Part shown: one piece after another, positions 59,397 through 64,000 of the stretch
How the letters are laid out: each line of letters starts with the position of its first letter
How positions within the stretch are numbered: the first letter of the stretch is position 1
Origin: Rhodopirellula bahusiensis
Lineage (GTDB): Bacteria; Planctomycetota; Planctomycetia; Pirellulales; Pirellulaceae
Length of the DNA stretch: 64,000 nucleotides
Assembly: GCF_002727185.1 (NCBI RefSeq)
Contig: NZ_NIZW01000032.1
Coordinates: forward strand, 1 to 64,000
Reading direction: 5' to 3'
Notes under the pieces: generated by a model
What the model was told of the DNA's origin: nothing
Database searches by the model: none
What the model saw: only the letters and a program-made list of their open reading frames with translations
Translations under genes and position numbers: made by a program

Positions 59397-60869
59397 TTAG
59401 GCAATGATCTCTTTGACCACTCGAGCGGGCTCGACTCCGGTCAATTTCTGTTCCAGTCCTTGGAACGGGAATGTGAGCCGTTTGTGGTCGACGCCAAGAA
59501 GATGAAGCATCGTGGCATGCAGGTCACGAACATGAACCGGGTCGGCAACGACGTTGTAGCTGAACTCATCCGTCGCACCGTGTCGTATCCCGCCTTTGAC
59601 GCCGCCGCCTGCCAACAAAGCAGTGAAGCACCTGGGGTGGTGATCGCGACCATAGGTGTCCATGTCCAATTTGCCCTGGCCATAAACCGTTCGGCCGAAT
59701 TCACCGGCGAAAACCACCAGGGTGTCTTCGAGCAATCCACGTTGCTCGAGATCTTTCAGCAGCGCTGTGGTCGGTTGGTCAACATCCTGGCACTGCCCGG
59801 GCAAGTTCGCCGGCAGCTTCGAATGATGATCCCACCCGCGATGGAACAACTGGATGAAGCGAACATCGCGTTCTGCCATCCGACGGGCCAGCAAACAGTT
59901 GCGGGCGTAAGAACCCGGGTTGTTCACTTCTTCGCCGTACATCGCCAGTGTCTCGGGAGACTCGTCGGAGATGTCCGTCAGTTCGGGGACCGACGTTTGC
60001 ATCCGAAACGCCATCTCTTGTTGAGCGATGGTTGTTTCGATTTCGGGGTCACCGATCTCACCGAAGTGTTTGCGGTTGAGGTCGCCAAGCGAATCGAGCA
60101 TGCGCCGCCGAATCGCTGGATCAATGCCGCTGGGGTTGGAAAGAAACAGAACCGGATCGCCCGACGTTTGGAAGCTGGTGCCCTGGTGCTTGGACGGCAA
60201 GAAACCGCTGCCCCAGAGACGCGAGTACAACGCTTGCACGTTGACCTTGCCGCTCCAGTAAGCCGATGGCATCACGATGTAGTCTGGCAAGTCCTTGTTC
60301 AGCGTTCCCAATCCGTAGCTCAACCAGGCTCCCATGCTTGGTTTGCCTGGCAGTTCCGTTCCGGTGCAGAACGCGGTTTTGCCCGGGTCGTGATTGATCG
60401 ATTCGGTGTGCATCGAATCAATGAAGCACAACTTGTCGACTTGCGTCGAAAGGTGTGGCAACAGATCGCTCATCCACATGCCGCTTTCGCCTTGTTGCGA
60501 AAAACCAAAGCGACTGGGGACGATCAGTTGTTCTTTGCCGCGTGTCATGGCGGTCACACGCTGGCCTTGGCTGACCGATGGCGGCAACGGTTGGTTGAAC
60601 TGTTTAACCAGTTCCGGCTTGTAATCGAACAAGTCGATTTGGCTGGGAGCTCCCGCCATGAACAAGAAGATCACGCGTTTTGCTTTGGGGGCAAAGTGGC
60701 AACCCGTCGGGATATCGGATGGTGCACCGGACGCGGCGCTGGGGGCCGCGGCGCTTGCGAGCTTTGGTCCCAAGACCAACGATGCGAGCGCTGTCGTCCC
60801 CAGTCCCATGCCGGCATTGGCCAAGAACCGACGACGATTTTCGCTTGTCGAGCTGATGTGATTATGCAT
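59397..60869 (-). CDS. DUF1501 family Tat-exported protein
   Basis: A 490-residue protein. NRRRFLANAGMGLGTTALAS is a twin-arginine signal, so it is exported folded. The body has the DUF1501 marks: KRVIFLFMAGAPSQIDLFDY, HLSTQVDKLCFIDSMHTESI, HDPGKTAFCTGTELPGKPSM, LLEDTLVVFAGEFGRTVYGQ, GRDHHPRCFTALLAGGGVKG and HATMLHLLGVDHKRLTFPFQ. The domain resembles the alkaline phosphatase/sulfatase superfamily. The gene starts six bases after the DUF1553 cytochrome gene, an arrangement repeated many times in planctomycete genomes. Biochemical function is not established. Confidence 0.94.
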   Translation of the reverse strand: MHNHISSTSENRRRFLANAGMGLGTTALASLVLGPKLASAAAPSAASGAPSDIPTGCHFAPKAKRVIFLFMAGAPSQIDLFDYKPELVKQFNQPLPPSVSQGQRVTAMTRGKEQLIVPSRFGFSQQGESGMWMSDLLPHLSTQVDKLCFIDSMHTESINHDPGKTAFCTGTELPGKPSMGAWLSYGLGTLNKDLPDYIVMPSAYWSGKVNVQALYSRLWGSGFLPSKHQGTSFQTSGDPVLFLSNPSGIDPAIRRRMLDSLGDLNRKHFGEIGDPEIETTIAQQEMAFRMQTSVPELTDISDESPETLAMYGEEVNNPGSYARNCLLARRMAERDVRFIQLFHRGWDHHSKLPANLPGQCQDVDQPTTALLKDLEQRGLLEDTLVVFAGEFGRTVYGQGKLDMDTYGRDHHPRCFTALLAGGGVKGGIRHGATDEFSYNVVADPVHVRDLHATMLHLLGVDHKRLTFPFQGLEQKLTGVEPARVVKEIIA

Positions 60870-60875
60870 GGCGAT

Positions 60876-63380
60876 TCAATCTTTGGTCTTGGTGATATCG
60901 AGGTTGTAGAGCGTGTTGCACAGCACCGTCCAAGCGGCGAGTTCAACTTTGTCTTGAGGCGAGTCGACGGACACTCCCTCGCACAAATCGTCAACCAGTT
61001 TGGGTGAGCTGGCGTATTCGTCACGCAAATCGTTCAGCAGCGTTTGCAGAACGTCGACCTCTTTCGAATCTGGGAGTTTGGCCGTGACGGTTTCATAGGC
61101 GAACAGGATTCGGTCCTCGGCAGGTTCAGCCAAAGTGGACTGAGCCAATTGCCGGGCAGCCCGAAGGTATTCGCTTTCGTTGAGAAGCAACAAAGCCTGG
61201 GTCGGCGTGTTGGTTCTTTCGCGGCGAGCAATGCAAGCGTCACGATTGGGTGCGTTGAGGATGGTCATTTGCGGTGGCGGCATCGCACGTTTCCAGAACG
61301 TGTAGATGCTGCGACGATAGATCGATTCGCCCTGGTCGGGCCGGAAACGTTCGCCCGTCATCGAAACCGCTTTCCACAACCCGTCCGGCTGCGGAGGTTT
61401 GACACTCGGTCCGTGCATTCGCGTGGACAGCAGTCCGCTCGAAAACAGAATTTGATCGCGAATCATTTCGGCATCCAACCGATAGCGTGGGCCGCGACTG
61501 AGCAACCGATTTTCCGCGTCCGCTTTGAACTCATCCGGAGTGGCTCGCGAAGATTGCCGATACGTTTTGCTCATCACGATTCGCTTGAGCAACGCTTTGA
61601 CATCCCATCCTGACTCGACAAACGACACCGCCAATTCATCCAACAATTCAGGATGGCTTGGGACCTCGCCTTGGTTGCCAAAGTCCTCGGACGTCTTGAC
61701 CAGCCCGACGCCGAAAAAGAGTTGCCAGAAACGGTTCACCGCCACGCGTGCGGTCAGCGGGTTTTCAGGAGCCACCATCCAATTCGCCAAATCCATGCGG
61801 GACGGTGTTTCGGATTGGGGCTTCAGCGGCGGCAGGAATCCAGGGACGCCGCGTTGGACTTCTTCCCCGGGAGCGTCGTACTGCCCGCGAATCAGAACGA
61901 ACGTCTTTCGGACCTCGTCGCGTTCCTTCATCACCATCGCTTTTTCGACCGAACGCTCGACGGCATCTCGATCACGTTGCTCCTGACCGCGTTGTTTTTG
62001 AAGCGATTCCAAACGCGATTTCAGTTTCTCCTCGGGTTGGTTCGTTTGTTTCTCTTCCGAGCGAATCTGCTGATCGAGCTTGGCCAATTCCGCATCCAGG
62101 CGATCCAGTTCGGCTTGCTGAGCATCGGTGGGGAATCGAGCGAAAGGCTCTTGGAAACCATCCACGACTTTTCGCGGGTTGGTTTCGGGTTGGGCATCGA
62201 TGTTGTTGAAAAACGCGTACAGCGAGAAGAAATCTTTCTGGGTGATGGGATCAAACTTGTGGTCGTGGCACTGTGCGCACTGAACCGTCAGTCCCATGAA
62301 TGCGGTGCCGACGGCGGTGACGCGATCCAACACATTCTTGACGTGACTTTCTTCCGGCAACGCGGTTCCGCGATCGATGATCAAGTGCAACCGATTGAAT
62401 CCGGATGCGATCAGTTGGTCTTTCGTCGGCTGAGGATATAAATCGCCAGCGATCTGGTCTCGAACAAATTCGTCGTACGGAAGGTCGTCGTTGAAAGACC
62501 GAATCACCCAATCGCGATAGGCGACGTGGTTGCGATAAAAGTCTTTGTGCATCCCGTTCGTGTCAGCGAAACGCACCAGGTCCAGCCAGTGGCGGGCGAT
62601 GTGTTCTCCGAATTGAGGACGCGAAAGCAGGTCGTCGATCAATTCTTCCCACGCCAATTCGGGTGAGTTGGCGTAGGCCGATTCAAACTGGCGGATCGCT
62701 TCTCGGCTGGGTGGCAGCCCCGTCAAATCGAAAGTGACTCGTCGCAGCAAAGTTCTCGCGTCGGCTTCTTCTGATGGGCGACGCTGCTGCGACTCAAGCT
62801 TTCGAAGCACAAACTGATCGACCGTTTGTGCACTCCACTCAGCATGTTGGGTCACCGGTGGTTGGGGCCGTTCTGGGGCTCGGAAAGCCCAGAAGTCTTC
62901 GTAAACAGCACCGCTTTCGATCCATCGCCGAATCAGTTCCGTCTCTTCTTCGTTGAACGGCTCCAAGTGTGAATCCGGCGGCGGCATCAACATCGATTCA
63001 TCATCGGCAGTGATCCGGAGCCAAACTTCACTGTCTTCAACCGAGTGAGGTTCGATCGCGTATCCAATCGCCCCCTCATCTCCATCGGGCTGGTCCAGTC
63101 GCAAACCTCCCTCTCGCGAATCGGCGTCTGGACCGTGGCAGGCGAAGCATCGGTTCGAAAGCAACGGCCGGATGTCGCGACTGAACGAGACCGATGATTC
63201 GTCCGCGATGAAAACCGATTCGGTATCCTCGGTCCCGCGATCGACGTCCTCAGCATGCGAGCGAATTGGCGTTAGCGAACCGAGAACCGTGGTGCAAAGG
63301 GCGGCGGCCAGCATCAAGACGGGTGGCATGCACGTCTCGCGGGCGAACCGATTTGGGAGATAGCCCCGTTGGAATGGCAT
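60876..63380 (-). CDS. DUF1549/DUF1553 planctomycete cytochrome (PSD1) protein
   Basis: An 834-residue secreted protein (hydrophobic PPVLMLAAALCTTVLGSL). Residues about 60-160 are the planctomycete cytochrome C domain with CFACHGPD (Cys78, Cys81, His82). The DUF1549 domain follows (about 185-390: LLRRVTFDLTGLPPSREAIR, HWLDLVRFADTNGMHKDFYR, VQCAQCHDHKFDPITQKDFF, a second CxxCH near residue 370), a coiled-coil linker (residues about 420-490), then DUF1553 (about 545-800: NPLTARVAVNRFWQLFFGVG, SRGPRYRLDAEMIRDQILFS, IYRRSIYTFWKRAMPPPQMT). Operon with DUF1501; believed to be surface electron-transfer/degradation systems. Confidence 0.94.
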   Translation of the reverse strand: MPFQRGYLPNRFARETCMPPVLMLAAALCTTVLGSLTPIRSHAEDVDRGTEDTESVFIADESSVSFSRDIRPLLSNRCFACHGPDADSREGGLRLDQPDGDEGAIGYAIEPHSVEDSEVWLRITADDESMLMPPPDSHLEPFNEEETELIRRWIESGAVYEDFWAFRAPERPQPPVTQHAEWSAQTVDQFVLRKLESQQRRPSEEADARTLLRRVTFDLTGLPPSREAIRQFESAYANSPELAWEELIDDLLSRPQFGEHIARHWLDLVRFADTNGMHKDFYRNHVAYRDWVIRSFNDDLPYDEFVRDQIAGDLYPQPTKDQLIASGFNRLHLIIDRGTALPEESHVKNVLDRVTAVGTAFMGLTVQCAQCHDHKFDPITQKDFFSLYAFFNNIDAQPETNPRKVVDGFQEPFARFPTDAQQAELDRLDAELAKLDQQIRSEEKQTNQPEEKLKSRLESLQKQRGQEQRDRDAVERSVEKAMVMKERDEVRKTFVLIRGQYDAPGEEVQRGVPGFLPPLKPQSETPSRMDLANWMVAPENPLTARVAVNRFWQLFFGVGLVKTSEDFGNQGEVPSHPELLDELAVSFVESGWDVKALLKRIVMSKTYRQSSRATPDEFKADAENRLLSRGPRYRLDAEMIRDQILFSSGLLSTRMHGPSVKPPQPDGLWKAVSMTGERFRPDQGESIYRRSIYTFWKRAMPPPQMTILNAPNRDACIARRERTNTPTQALLLLNESEYLRAARQLAQSTLAEPAEDRILFAYETVTAKLPDSKEVDVLQTLLNDLRDEYASSPKLVDDLCEGVSVDSPQDKVELAAWTVLCNTLYNLDITKTKD

Positions 63381-63698
63381 AGGTGTTGATCAGCGTTCGG
63401 CGGCAGGGTGGTAGGCGGGATTCGATCAGTGTAGATCGAACGGGATCATTTGAAAGCACAGCGGCAAGTCTCGATGGAGTCCGAGCTCGCACGATGCCTC
63501 TGTGATTCTCCCGGCGAACGATCCCATTTTTGCGATCCAATTCCTATGACGTTTCACTTTTCGGAAATTTGCGTGGATTTTCGCGAAAACAACGCAACAG
63601 GTCGCGTCCATGTCAGGATGTAAGTGTCGAGTTTCAGTCGTTACTCATCGTTATTCGTTCATCCCTGAGTCAACGCATTTTCGGCACTGTGCTTCCTT

Positions 63699-63740
63699 GG
63701 TACCCACCTGATCAGACTCGGTACCCACCTGATCAGAATG
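63699..63740. repeat. Two tandem 21-bp repeats
   Basis: GGTACCCACCTGATCAGA plus three bases occurs twice in a row (63699-63719 and 63720-63740), with the last three bases differing (CTC versus ATG). It lies in the 427-base gap before the last gene; the rest of that gap shows nothing recognisable. Confidence 0.8.
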
Positions 63741-63807
63741 GCCCGCAGGCAATGGCCATCTACACTCCCCACTCCCCTTCCCCAATGAACGATACAAAGA
63801 CCACTCC

Positions 63808-64000
63808 ATGGATCGACGTGAATTTGCCGGAATGACCTCGCTCGGCATTCTTGGCGGACTGGTAAGTGCGAACAAGTTGCTGGGGACGCGTCCCCTCTTG
63901 GCGAGTGGCTCGGATGCTGCGTCACAGAACCGATTGCCCGAGCAGGAACATTCGGATCTGCGATCGCTGGCGAAGTCTTTGCTGGTGGATTGGTGCGATG
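63808..64000 (+). CDS. Tat-exported protein, cut by window edge
   Basis: The first 64 codons of a gene. MDRREFAGMTSLGILGGLVS is a twin-arginine signal (RREF then a hydrophobic core), followed by LASGSDAASQNRLPEQEHSD. The signal style resembles that of planctomycete exported enzymes, but too little is present to name the family. It is divergent from the DUF1553 operon. Confidence 0.7.
   Translation, partial: MDRREFAGMTSLGILGGLVSANKLLGTRPLLASGSDAASQNRLPEQEHSDLRSLAKSLLVDWCD

Noticed and set aside
59460-61007. Plus-strand frame of 515 codons
   Set aside because: Exactly antisense to the DUF1501 gene; His/Arg/Val-rich composition typical of antisense frames in GC-rich coding DNA.

Overview
The window looks like a piece of a Planctomycetota chromosome, most like Rhodopirellula or a close relative in the Pirellulaceae. 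The gene families point there: six sulfatases, two DUF1559 pseudopilin-like proteins, a DUF1553/DUF1549 cytochrome plus DUF1501 pair, DUF1080 domains, a PVC-type cytochrome c fusion protein, an ISAzo13-type ('Rhodopirellula transposase') fragment, and the GIGFQPV/GWKPMPH-encoding repeat typical of the group. No rRNA, tRNA or CRISPR array was recognised.

Layout. 1-4.8 kb: the 5' end of an ISAzo13-like transposase, two membrane-anchored proteins of unknown function, a decayed transposase and a Tat-exported Gfo/Idh/MocA oxidoreductase. 5.2-7.5 kb: an unusual cluster, an acyl-carrier-protein/FGE-sulfatase-domain fusion followed by an alpha/beta hydrolase, with possible very small genes on either side. 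7.6-13.1 kb: mixed genes (secreted lectin-like protein, HNH-like protein whose 3' end was rewritten by a 65-bp miniature element, AI-2E-type permease, methyltransferase, cysteine-rich copper-binding protein, PH-domain protein). 13.4-19.2 kb: the ligase-associated DNA-repair operon (exonuclease, ATP-dependent ligase, Lhr-like helicase, PdeM phosphoesterase), with overlapping genes. 19.2-23.1 kb: a metal-homeostasis island with an intact ZIP transporter and Fur/Zur regulator, a His-rich peptide, an ArsR regulator with a doubtful N-terminus, and broken MerC and CobW genes; several CAAGT/ACTTG palindromes lie in its control regions.

23.1-34.2 kb: a prepilin-peptidase-like protein, a possible SUKH-like protein, a nonsense-disrupted small gene, then a minus-strand run of DUF1080, two sulfatases, a beta-propeller, an esterase-sulfatase fusion and another sulfatase. 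34.6-45.5 kb: a CheB domain, a polysaccharide export lipoprotein, a 1051-residue AsmA-like protein, a PQQ-like propeller with an RGG-rich tail, a dienelactone hydrolase, and an ECF sigma factor overlapping a FecR/LamG membrane protein. 46.1-58.9 kb: two DUF1559 genes, each beside a tiny lipoprotein, flank a plus-strand block of a DUF1080-rhamnosidase fusion, a DUF1080-dehydrogenase-cytochrome c fusion and two sulfatases. 59.1-64 kb: a nested-hairpin repeat, the DUF1553-DUF1501 operon and the start of another Tat-exported protein.

Taken together, much of the second half reads as machinery for binding, desulfating, deacetylating and cleaving sulfated, probably rhamnose-containing polysaccharides at the cell surface, with sigma/FecR signalling nearby. 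The most novel candidate is the ACP-FGE fusion cluster at 5.2-7.5 kb.
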